Below are positions 34,131 through 46,500 of a DNA stretch of 64,000 bases, piece by piece. The DNA is from Megachile rotundata (Eukaryota; Arthropoda; Insecta; Hymenoptera; Megachilidae). The stretch covers positions 186,001-250,000 of the forward strand of contig NW_027473329.1 of assembly GCF_050947335.1 (NCBI RefSeq). Direction: 5' to 3'. The stretch's first letter is position 1, and each line of letters starts with the position of its first letter. A program made the translations under genes and the position numbers. The notes beneath the pieces are model-generated. The model was given only the letters and a program-made list of their open reading frames with translations, had not been told where the DNA came from and did not search any database.

Positions 34131-36369
34131 GTGATTGTGTGATTGTGTGATTGTGTGATTGTGTGATTGTGTGATTGTGTGATTGTGTGTTTGTGTGATT
34201 GTGTGATTGTGTGATTGTGTGATTGTGTGATTGCGTGATTGTGTGATTGTGTGATTGAGTGGTTGTGTGATTGTGTGATCGTGTGATTGTGTGATTGTGT
34301 GATTGTGTGGTTGTGTGACCGCGATTGTGTGACCGTGATTGTGTGATCGTGATTGTGTGAACGTGATTGTGTGATCGTGATTGTGTGATCGTGATTGTGT
34401 GATTGCGTGATTGTGATTGTGTGATTGTGTGATTGTGTGATTGTGTGATTGTGTGAATGTGTGATTGTGTGATTGATTATTGTGTGATTGTGTGATTGTG
34501 TGATTGTGTGATTGTGTGATTGTGTGATTGTGTGATTGTGTGATTGTGTGATTGAGTGATTGTGTGATTGTGTGATTGTGTGAATGTGTGATTGCGTGAT
34601 CGTGTGATTGTGTGATCGTGTGATCGTTTGATCGTGTGATTGTGTGATTTTGCGATTGTGTGATTGTGTGATTGTGTGATTGTGTGAGTGTGTGATTGTG
34701 TGATTGTGTGATTGTGTGATTGTGTGATTGTGTGATTGTGTGATTGTGTGGTTGTGTGATTGTGTGATTGTGTGATTGTGTAATTGTGTGATTGTGTGAT
34801 TGTGACTGTGTGATTGTGTGAGTGTGTGATTGTGTGATTGAGTGATTGTGTGCTTGTGTGATTGTGTGGTTGTGTGGTTGTGTGATTGTGTGATTGTGTG
34901 ATTGTGTGATTGTGTGATTGGGTGATTGTGTGATTGCGTGATTGTGTGATTCTGTGATTGTGTGATTGTGTGATTGTGTGATTGTGTGATAGTAAGATTG
35001 CGTGATTGTGTGATTGTGTAATTGTGTGATTGTGTGAGTGTGTGATTGTGTGATTGTGTGATTGTGTGATTGTGTGATTGTGTTATTGTGTGATTTTGTG
35101 ATTGAGTGATTGTGTGATCGTGTGATTGTGATTGTGTGATTGTGATTGTGTGATTGTGATTGTGTGATTGTGATTGTGTGATTGTCTGATTGTGTGATTG
35201 TGTGATTGAGTGATTGTGTGATTGTGTGATTGTGTGAATGTGTGATTGTGTGACCGTGATTGTCTGATTGTGTGATTGTGTGATTGTGTGATTTTGTGGT
35301 TGTGTGATTGTGTGATTGTGTGATTGTGTGATTGTGTGAATGTGTGATTGTGTGATTGTGTGATTGTGTGATTGTGTGACTGTGTGATTGCGTGATTGTG
35401 TGATTGTGTGATTGTGTGATTGTGTGAGTGTGTGATTGTGTGATTGTGTGATTGAGTGATTCTGTGCTTGTGTGATTGTGTGGTTGTGAGATTGTGTGAT
35501 TGTGTGATTAGGTGATTGTGTGATTGTGTGATTGTGTGATTGTGTGATTGTGTGATTGTGTGATTGTGTGATTGTGTGATTGTGTGATTGTGTGATTGTG
35601 TGATTGTGTGATTGTGTGATTGTGTGATTGTGTGATTGTGTGGTTGTGTGATTGTGTGATTGTGTGATTGTGTAATTGTGTGATTGTGTGATTGTGACTG
35701 TGTGATTGTGTGAGTGTGTGATTGTGTGATTGAGTGATTGTGTGCTTGTGTGATTGTGTGGTTGTGTGGTTGTGTGATTGTGTGATTGTGTGATTGTGTG
35801 ATTGTGTGATTGGGTGATTGTGTGATTGCGTGATTGTGTGATTCTGTGATTGTGTGATTGTGTGATTGTGTGATTGTGTGATTGTGTGATAGTAAGATTG
35901 CGTGATTGTGTGATTGTGTAATTGTGTGATTGTGTGAGAGTGTGATTGTGTGATTGTGTGATTGTGTGATTGTGTGATTGTGTTATTGTGTGATTTTGTG
36001 ATTGAGTGATTGTGTGATCGTGTGATTGTGATTGTGTGATTGTGATTGTGTGATTGTGATTGTGTGATTGTGATTGTGTGATTGTGATTGTGTGATTGTG
36101 ATTGTGTGATTGTGATTGTGTGATTGTCTGATTGTGTGATTGTGTGATTGAGTGATTGTGTGATTGTGTGATTGTGTGAATGTGTGATTGTGTGACCGTG
36201 ATTGTCTGATTGTGTGATTGTGTGATTGTGTGATTTTGTTGTTGTGTGATTGTGTGATTGTGTGATTGTGTGAATGTGTGATTGTGTGATTGTGTGATTG
36301 TGTGATTGTGTGATTGTGTGATTGTGTGATTGTGTGATTGTGTGATTGTGTGATTGTGTGGTTGTGTGA
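34131..36369. repeat. Region C block containing two 0.9-kb modules
   Basis: GACCGCG cluster at 34317, GATTGATTATTG at 34471, GATCGTTTGATCG at 34622, GATAGTAAG at 34988 and 35888 (900 bp apart). The second copy is followed by GAGAGTG instead of GAGTG near 35936. The block from about 34.5 kb matches about 37.05-39.39 kb at an offset of 2478-2486 bp, so it is the first copy of a 2.48-kb repeat. Confidence 0.84.
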
Positions 36370-39300
36370 TTGTGTGATTGTGTGATTGTGTGATTGTGTG
36401 ATTGTGTGATTGTGTGATTGTGTGATTGTGTGATTATGTGATTGTGTGACTGTGTGATTGTGTGATTGTGTGATTGTGTGATTGTGTAATTGTGATTGTG
36501 TGATTGTGATTGTGTGATTGTGATTGTGTGATTGTGATTGTGTGATTGAGATTGTGTGATTGTGATTGTGTGATTGTGATTGTGTGATTGTGATTGTGTG
36601 ATTGTGATTGTGTGATTGTGATTGTGTGATTGTGATTGTGTGATTGTGATTGTGTGATTGTGATTGTGTGATTGTGATGGTGTGATTGTGATTGTGTGAT
36701 TGTGATTGTGTGATTGTGATTGTGTGATTGTGTGATTGTGATTGTGTGATTGTGATTGTGTGATTGTGATTGTGTGATTGTGATTGTGTGATTGTGATTA
36801 TGTGATTGTGAGTGTGTGATTGTGATTGTGTGATTGTGGTTGTGTGATTGTGATTGTGTGATTGTGATTGTGTGATTGTGATTGTGTGATTGTGATTGTG
36901 TGATTGTGTGATTGTGTGATTGTGCGATTGGGTGATGGTGTGATTGTGCGATTGTGTGATTGTGTGATTGTGTGATTGTGTGATTGTGTGATTGTGTGAT
37001 TGTATGATTGTGTGATTGTGTGATTGTGTGATTGTGATTGTGTGATTGTGTGATTGTGTGAATGTGTGATTGCGTGATCGTGTGATTGTGTGATCGTGTG
37101 ATCGTTTGATCGTGTGATTGTGTGATTTTGCGATTGTGTGATTGTGTGATTGTGTGATTGTGTGAGTGTGTGATTGTGTGATTGTGTGATTGTGTGATTG
37201 TGTGATTGTGTGATTGTGTGATTGTGTGGTTGTGTGATTGTGTGATTGTGTGATTGTGTAATTGTGTGATTGTGTGATTGTGACTGTGTGATTGTGTGAG
37301 TGTGTGATTGTGTGATTGAGTGATTGTGTGCTTGTGTGATTGTGTGGTTGTGTGGTTGTGTGATTGTGTGATTGTGTGATTGTGTGATTGTGTGATTGGG
37401 TGATTGTGTGATTGCGTGATTGTGTGATTCTGTGATTGTGTGATTGTGTGATTGTGTGATTGTGTGATAGTAAGATTGCGTGATTGTGTGATTGTGTAAT
37501 TGTGTGATTGTGTGAGTGTGTGATTGTGTGATTGTGTGATTGTGTGATTGTGTGATTGTGTTATTGTGTGATTTTGTGATTGAGTGATTGTGTGATCGTG
37601 TGATTGTGATTGTGTGATTGTGATTGTGTGATTGTGATTGTGTGATTGTGATTGTGTGATTGTCTGATTGTGTGATTGTGTGATTGAGTGATTGTGTGAT
37701 TGTGTGATTGTGTGAATGTGTGATTGTGTGACCGTGATTGTCTGATTGTGTGATTGTGTGATTGTGTGATTTTGTGGTTGTGTGATTGTGTGATTGTGTG
37801 ATTGTGTGATTGTGTGAATGTGTGATTGTGTGATTGTGTGATTGTGTGATTGTGTGACTGTGTGATTGCGTGATTGTGTGATTGTGTGATTGTGTGATTG
37901 TGTGAGTGTGTGATTGTGTGATTGTGTGATTGAGTGATTCTGTGCTTGTGTGATTGTGTGGTTGTGAGATTGTGTGATTGTGTGATTAGGTGATTGTGTG
38001 ATTGTGTGATTGTGTGATTGTGTGATTGTGTGATTGTGTGATTGTGTGATTGTGTGATTGTGTGATTGTGTGATTGTGTGATTGTGTGATTGTGTGATTG
38101 TGTGATTGTGTGATTGTGTGATTGTGTGGTTGTGTGATTGTGTGATTGTGTGATTGTGTAATTGTGTGATTGTGTGATTGTGACTGTGTGATTGTGTGAG
38201 TGTGTGATTGTGTGATTGAGTGATTGTGTGCTTGTGTGATTGTGTGGTTGTGTGGTTGTGTGATTGTGTGATTGTGTGATTGTGTGATTGTGTGATTGGG
38301 TGATTGTGTGATTGCGTGATTGTGTGATTCTGTGATTGTGTGATTGTGTGATTGTGTGATTGTGTGATTGTGTGATAGTAAGATTGCGTGATTGTGTGAT
38401 TGTGTAATTGTGTGATTGTGTGAGAGTGTGATTGTGTGATTGTGTGATTGTGTGATTGTGTGATTGTGTTATTGTGTGATTTTGTAATTGAGTGATTGTG
38501 TGATCGTGTGATTGTGATTGTGTGATTGTGATTGTGTGATTGTGATTGTGTGATTGTGATTGTGTGATTGTGATTGTGTGATTGTGATTGTGTGATTGTC
38601 TGATTGTGTGATTGTGTGATTGAGTGATTGTGTGATTGTGTGATTGTGTGAATGTGTGATTGTGTGACCGTGATTGTCTGATTGTGTGATTGTGTGATTG
38701 TGTGATTTTGTGGTTGTGTGATTGTGTGATTGTGTGATTGTGTGATTGTGTGAATGTGTGATTGTGTGATTGTGTGATTGTGTGATTGTGTGATTGTGTG
38801 ATTGTGTGATTGTGTGATTGTGTGATTGTGTGATTGTGTGGTTGTGTGATTGTGTGATTGTGTGATTGTGTGATTGTGTGATTGTGTGATTGTGTGATTG
38901 TGTGATTGCGTGATTATGTGATTGTGTGACTGTGTGATTGTGTGATTGTGTGATTGTGTGATTGTGTAATTGTGATTGTGTGATTGTGATTGTGTGATTG
39001 TGATTGTGTGATTGTGATTGTGTGATTGAGATTGTGTGATTGTGATTGTGTGATTGTGATTGTGTGATTGTGATTGTGTGATTGTGATTGTGTGATTGTG
39101 ATTGTGTGATTGTGATTGTGTGATTGTGATTGTGTGATTGTGATTGTGTGATTGTGATGGTGTGATTGTGATTGTGTGATTGTGATTGTGTGATTGTGAT
39201 TGTGTGATTGTGTGATTGTGATTGTGTGATTGTGATTGTGTGATTGTGATTGTGTGATTGTGATTGTGTGATTGTGATTATGTGATTGTGAGTGTGTGAT

Positions 39301-42300
39301 TGTGATTGTGTGATTGTGGTTGTGTGATTGTGATTGTGTGATTGTGATTGTGTGATTGTGATTGTGTGATTGTGATTGTGTGATTGTGTGATTGTGTGAT
39401 TGTGTGATTGTGTGATTGTGTGATTGTGACTGTGTGATTGTGTGAGTGTGTGATTGTGTGATTGAGTGATTGTGTGCTTGTGTGATTGTGTGGTTGTGAG
39501 ATTGTGTGATTGTGTGATTAGGTGATTGTGTGATTGTGTGATTGTGTGATTGTGTGATTGTGTGATTGTGTGATTGTGTGGTTGTGTGATTGTGTGATTG
39601 TGTGATTGTGTAATTGTGTGATTGTGTGATTGTGACTGTGTGATTGTGTGAGTGTGTGATTGTGTGATTGAGTGATTGTGTGCTTGTGTGATTGTGTGGT
39701 TGTGTGGTTGTGTGATTGTGTGATTGTGTGATTGTGTGATTGTGTGATTGTGTGATTGTGTGATTGGGTGATTGTGTGATTGCGTGATTGTGTGATTCTG
39801 TGATTGTGTGATTGTGTGATTGTGTGATTGTGTGATAGTAAGATTGCGTGATTGTGTAATTGTGTGATTGTGTGAGTGTGTGATTGTGTGATTGTGTGAT
39901 TGTGTGATTGTGTGATTGTGTGATTGTATGATTGTGTGATTGTGTGATTGTGATTGTGTGATTGTGATTGTGTGATTGTGTGATTGTGTGATTGTGTGAT
40001 TGTGTGATTGTGTGATTGTGTGATTGTGTGATTGTGTGATTGTGTGATTGTGTGATTGTGTGATTGTGTGATTGTGTGATTGTCTGATTGTGTGATTGTG
40101 TGATTGTGTGATTGTGTGGTTGTGTGACCGTGATTGTGTGATCGTCATTGTGTGATCGTGATTGTGTGATCGTGATTGTGTGATTGCGTGATTGCGATTG
40201 TGTGATTGTGCGACTGTGTGATTGTGTGATTGTGTGATTGTGTGATTGTGTGATTGTGTGATTGTGTGATTGTGTGATTGTGTGTTTGTGTGATTGTGTG
40301 ATTGTGTGATTGTGTGATTGTGTGATTGTGTGATTGAGTGGTTGTGTGATTGTGTGATCGTGTGATTGTGTAATTGTGTGATTGTGTGGTTGTGTGACCG
40401 CGATTGTGTGACCGTGATTGTGTGATCGTGATTGTGTGAACGTGATTGTGTGATCGTGATTGTGTGATCGTGATTGTGTGATTGCGTGATTGTGATTGTG
40501 TGATTGTGTGATTGTGTGATTGTGAGATTGTGTGATTGTGTGAATGTGTGATTGTGTGACCGTGATTGTGTGATTGATGATTGTGTGATTGTGTGATTGT
40601 GTGATTGTGTGATTGTGTGATTGTGTGATTGTGTGATTGTGTGATTGAGTGATTGTGTGATTGTGTGATTAGGTGATTGTGTGATTGTGTGATTGTGTGA
40701 TTGTGTGATTGTGTGATTGTGTGATTGTGTGGTTGTGTGACCGCGATTGTGTGACCGTGATTGTGTGATCGTGATTGTGTGAACGTGATTGTGTGATCGT
40801 GATTGTGTGATCGTGATTGTGTGATTGCGTGATTGTGATTGTTTGATTGTGTGATTGTGTGATTGTGTGATTGTGTGAATGTGTGATTGTGTGACCGTGA
40901 TTGTGTGATTGATTATTGTGTGATTGTGTGATTGTGTGATTGTGTGATTGTGTGATTGTGTGATTGTGTGATTGTGTGATTGTGTGATTGAGTGATTGTG
41001 TGATTGTGTGATTGTGTGAATGTGTGATTGCGTGATCGTGTGATTGTGTGATCGTGTGATCGTTTGATCGTGTGATTGTGTGATTTTGCGATTGTGTGAT
41101 TGTGTGATTGTGTGATTGTGTGAGTGTGTGATTGTGTGATTGTGTGATTGTGTGATTGTGTGATTGTGTGATTGTGTGATTGTGTGATTGTGTGATTGTG
41201 TGAGTGTGTGATTGTGTGATTGTGTGATTGAGTGATTCTGTGCTTGTGTGATTGTGTGGTTGTGAGATTGTGTGATTGTGTGATTAGGTGATTGTGTGAT
41301 TGTGTGATTGTGTGATTGTGTGATTGTGTGATTGTGTGATTGTGTGATTGTGTGATTGTGTGATTGTGTGATTGTGTGATTGTGTGATTGTGTGATTGTG
41401 TGATTGTGTGGTTGTGTGATTGTGTGATTGTGTGATTGTGTAATTGTGTGATTGTGTGATTGTGACTGTGTGATTGTGTGATTGTGTGATTGAGTGATTC
41501 TGTGCTTGTGTGATTGTGTGGTTGTGAGATTGTGTGATTGTGTGATTAGGTGATTGTGTGATTGTGTGATTGTGTGATTGTGTGATTGTGTGATTGTGTG
41601 ATTGTGTGGTTGTGTGATTGTGTGATTGTGTGATTGTGTAATTGTGTGATTGTGTGATTGTGACTGTGTGATTGTGTGAGTGTGTGATTGTGTGATTGAG
41701 TGATTGTGTGCTTGTGTGATTGTGTGGTTGTGTGATTGTGTGATTGTGTGATTGTGTGATTGTGTGATTGTGTGATTGTGTGATTGGGTGATTGTGTGAT
41801 TGCGTGATTGTGTGATTCTGTGATTGTGTGATTGTGTGATTGTGTGATTGTGTGATAGTAAGATTGCGTGATTGTGTGATTGTGTAATTGTGTGATTGTG
41901 TGAGTGTGTGATTGTGTGATTGTGTGATTGTGTGATTGTGTGATTGTGTGATTGTGTTATTGTGTGATTTTGTGATTGAGTGATTGTGTGATCGTGTGAT
42001 TGTGATTGTGTGATTGTGATTGTGTGATTGTGATTGTGTGATTGTGATTGTGTGATTGTCTGATTGTGTGATTGTGTGATTGAGTGATTGTGTGATTGTG
42101 TGATTGTGTGAATGTGTGATTGTGTGACCGTGATTGTCTGATTGTGTGATTGTGTGATTGTGTGATTTTGTGGTTGTGTGATTGTGTGATTGTGTGATTG
42201 TGTGATTGTGTGATTGTGTGATTGTGTGATTGTGTGATTGTGTGATTGTGTGATTGTGTGAATGTGTGATAGTGTGATTGTGTGATTGTGTGATTGTGTG

Positions 42301-43572
42301 GTTGTGTGACCGTGATTGTGTGATCGTGATTGTGTGATCGTGATTGTGTGATCGTGATTGTGTGATTGCGTGATTGCGATTGTGTGATTGTGTGACTGTG
42401 TGATTGTGTGATTGTGTGATTGTGTGATTGTGTGATTGTGTGATTGTGTGATTGTGTGATTGTGTGATTGTGTGATTGTGTGATTGTGTGATTGTGTGAT
42501 TGTGTGATTGAGTGGTTGTGTGATTGTGTGATTGTGATTGTGTGATTGTGATTGTGTGATTGTGATGGTGTGATTGTGATTGTGTGATTGTGATTGTGTG
42601 ATTGTGTGATTGTGATTGTGTGATTGTGATTGTGTGATTGTGATTATGTGATTGTGAGTGTGTGATTGTGATTGTGTGATTGTGGTTGTGTGATTGTGAT
42701 TGTGTGATTGTGATTGTGTGATTGTGATTGTGTGATTGTGATTGTGTGATTGTGATTGTGTGATTGTGTGATTGTGTGATTGTGTGATTGGGTGATGGTG
42801 TGATTGTGCGATTGTGTGATTGTGTGATTGTGTGATTGTGTGATTGTGTGATTGTGTGATTGTATGATTGTGTGATTGTGTGATTGTGATTGTGTGATTG
42901 TGATTGTGTGATTGTGTGATTGTGTGATTGTGTGATTGTGTGATTGTGTGATTGTGTGATTGTGTGATTGTGTGATTGTGTGATTGTGTGATTGTGTGAT
43001 TGTGTGATTGTGTGATTGTCTGATTGTGTGATTGTGTGATTGTGTGATTGTGTGGTTGTGTGACCGTGATTGTGTGAACGTGATTGTGTGATCGTGATTG
43101 TGTGATCGTGATTGTGTGATTGCGTGATTGTGATTGTGTGATTGTGTGATTGTGTGATTGTGTGATTGTGTGATTGTGTGATTGTGTGATTGTGTGAATG
43201 TGTGATTGTGTGACCGTGATTGTGTGATTGATGATTGTGTGATTGTGTGATTGTGTGATTGTGTGATTGTGTGATTGTGTGATTGTGTGATTGTGTGATT
43301 GTGTGATTGAGTGATTGTGTGATTGTGTGATTAGGTGATTGTGTGATTGTGTGATTGTGTGATTGTGTGATTGTGTGATTGTGTGATTGTGTGATTGTGT
43401 GATTGTGTGGTTGTGTGACCGCGATTGTGTGACCGTGATTGTGTGATCGTGATTGTGTGAACGTGATTGTGTGATCGTGATTGTGTGATCGTGATTGTGT
43501 GATTGCGTGATTGTGATTGTGTGATTGTGTGATTGTGTGATTGTGTGATTGTGTGAATGTGTGATTGTGTGA
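36370..43572. repeat. 7.2-kb tandem segmental repeat, copy 1
   Basis: Markers here recur about 7201 bp downstream: GATTATG 36432/43633, GATCGTTTGATCG 37100/44301 and 41058/48259, GATAGTAAG 37466/44667 and 38374/45575, GATTGATG 43226/50427. Other pairs are off by 8 or 16 bp. Both breakpoints fall inside plain 8-mer runs, so their exact base cannot be set. It contains 14-mer runs at about 36.49-36.90, 38.97-39.38 and 42.53-42.77 kb and GACCGCG clusters at 40396, 40739 and 43417. Confidence 0.88.
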
Positions 43573-46500
43573 CCGTGATTGTGTGATTGTGTGATTGTGT
43601 GATTGTGTGATTGTGTGATTGTGTGATTGTGTGATTATGTGATTGTGTGACTGTGTGATTGTGTGATTGTGTGATTGTGTGATTGTGTAATTGTGATTGT
43701 GTGATTGTGATTGTGTGATTGTGATTGTGTGATTGTGATTGTGTGATTGAGATTGTGTGATTGTGATTGTGTGATTGTGATTGTGTGATTGTGATTGTGT
43801 GATTGTGATTGTGTGATTGTGATTGTGTGATTGTGATTGTGTGATTGTGATTGTGTGATTGTGATTGTGTGATTGTGATGGTGTGATTGTGATTGTGTGA
43901 TTGTGATTGTGTGATTGTGATTGTGTGATTGTGTGATTGTGATTGTGTGATTGTGATTGTGTGATTGTGATTGTGTGATTGTGATTGTGTGATTGTGATT
44001 ATGTGATTGTGAGTGTGTGATTGTGATTGTGTGATTGTGGTTGTGTGATTGTGATTGTGTGATTGTGATTGTGTGATTGTGATTGTGTGATTGTGATTGT
44101 GTGATTGTGTGATTGTGTGATTGTGCGATTGGGTGATGGTGTGATTGTGCGATTGTGTGATTGTGTGATTGTGTGATTGTGTGATTGTGTGATTGTGTGA
44201 TTGTATGATTGTGTGATTGTGTGATTGTGTGATTGTGATTGTGTGATTGTGTGATTGTGTGAATGTGTGATTGCGTGATCGTGTGATTGTGTGATCGTGT
44301 GATCGTTTGATCGTGTGATTGTGTGATTTTGCGATTGTGTGATTGTGTGATTGTGTGATTGTGTGAGTGTGTGATTGTGTGATTGTGTGATTGTGTGATT
44401 GTGTGATTGTGTGATTGTGTGATTGTGTGGTTGTGTGATTGTGTGATTGTGTGATTGTGTAATTGTGTGATTGTGTGATTGTGACTGTGTGATTGTGTGA
44501 GTGTGTGATTGTGTGATTGAGTGATTGTGTGCTTGTGTGATTGTGTGGTTGTGTGGTTGTGTGATTGTGTGATTGTGTGATTGTGTGATTGTGTGATTGG
44601 GTGATTGTGTGATTGCGTGATTGTGTGATTCTGTGATTGTGTGATTGTGTGATTGTGTGATTGTGTGATAGTAAGATTGCGTGATTGTGTGATTGTGTAA
44701 TTGTGTGATTGTGTGAGTGTGTGATTGTGTGATTGTGTGATTGTGTGATTGTGTGATTGTGTTATTGTGTGATTTTGTGATTGAGTGATTGTGTGATCGT
44801 GTGATTGTGATTGTGTGATTGTGATTGTGTGATTGTGATTGTGTGATTGTGATTGTGTGATTGTCTGATTGTGTGATTGTGTGATTGAGTGATTGTGTGA
44901 TTGTGTGATTGTGTGAATGTGTGATTGTGTGACCGTGATTGTCTGATTGTGTGATTGTGTGATTGTGTGATTTTGTGGTTGTGTGATTGTGTGATTGTGT
45001 GATTGTGTGATTGTGTGAATGTGTGATTGTGTGATTGTGTGATTGTGTGATTGTGTGACTGTGTGATTGCGTGATTGTGTGATTGTGTGATTGTGTGATT
45101 GTGTGAGTGTGTGATTGTGTGATTGTGTGATTGAGTGATTCTGTGCTTGTGTGATTGTGTGGTTGTGAGATTGTGTGATTGTGTGATTAGGTGATTGTGT
45201 GATTGTGTGATTGTGTGATTGTGTGATTGTGTGATTGTGTGATTGTGTGATTGTGTGATTGTGTGATTGTGTGATTGTGTGATTGTGTGATTGTGTGATT
45301 GTGTGATTGTGTGATTGTGTGATTGTGTGGTTGTGTGATTGTGTGATTGTGTGATTGTGTAATTGTGTGATTGTGTGATTGTGACTGTGTGATTGTGTGA
45401 GTGTGTGATTGTGTGATTGAGTGATTGTGTGCTTGTGTGATTGTGTGGTTGTGTGGTTGTGTGATTGTGTGATTGTGTGATTGTGTGATTGTGTGATTGG
45501 GTGATTGTGTGATTGCGTGATTGTGTGATTCTGTGATTGTGTGATTGTGTGATTGTGTGATTGTGTGATTGTGTGATAGTAAGATTGCGTGATTGTGTGA
45601 TTGTGTAATTGTGTGATTGTGTGAGAGTGTGATTGTGTGATTGTGTGATTGTGTGATTGTGTGATTGTGTTATTGTGTGATTTTGTAATTGAGTGATTGT
45701 GTGATCGTGTGATTGTGATTGTGTGATTGTGATTGTGTGATTGTGATTGTGTGATTGTGATTGTGTGATTGTGATTGTGTGATTGTGATTGTGTGATTGT
45801 CTGATTGTGTGATTGTGTGATTGAGTGATTGTGTGATTGTGTGATTGTGTGAATGTGTGATTGTGTGACCGTGATTGTCTGATTGTGTGATTGTGTGATT
45901 GTGTGATTTTGTGGTTGTGTGATTGTGTGATTGTGTGATTGTGTGATTGTGTGAATGTGTGATTGTGTGATTGTGTGATTGTGTGATTGTGTGATTGTGT
46001 GATTGTGTGATTGTGTGATTGTGTGATTGTGTGATTGTGTGGTTGTGTGATTGTGTGATTGTGTGATTGTGTGATTGTGTGATTGTGTGATTGTGTGATT
46101 GTGTGATTGCGTGATTATGTGATTGTGTGACTGTGTGATTGTGTGATTGTGTGATTGTGTGATTGTGTAATTGTGATTGTGTGATTGTGATTGTGTGATT
46201 GTGATTGTGTGATTGTGATTGTGTGATTGAGATTGTGTGATTGTGATTGTGTGATTGTGATTGTGTGATTGTGATTGTGTGATTGTGATTGTGTGATTGT
46301 GATTGTGTGATAGTGATTGTGTGATTGTGATTGTGTGATTGTGATTGTGTGATTGTGATGGTGTGATTGTGATTGTGTGATTGTGATTGTGTGATTGTGA
46401 TTGTGTGATTGTGTGATTGTGATTGTGTGATTGTGATTGTGTGATTGTGATTGTGTGATTGTGATTGTGTGATTGTGATTATGTGATTGTGAGTGTGTGA

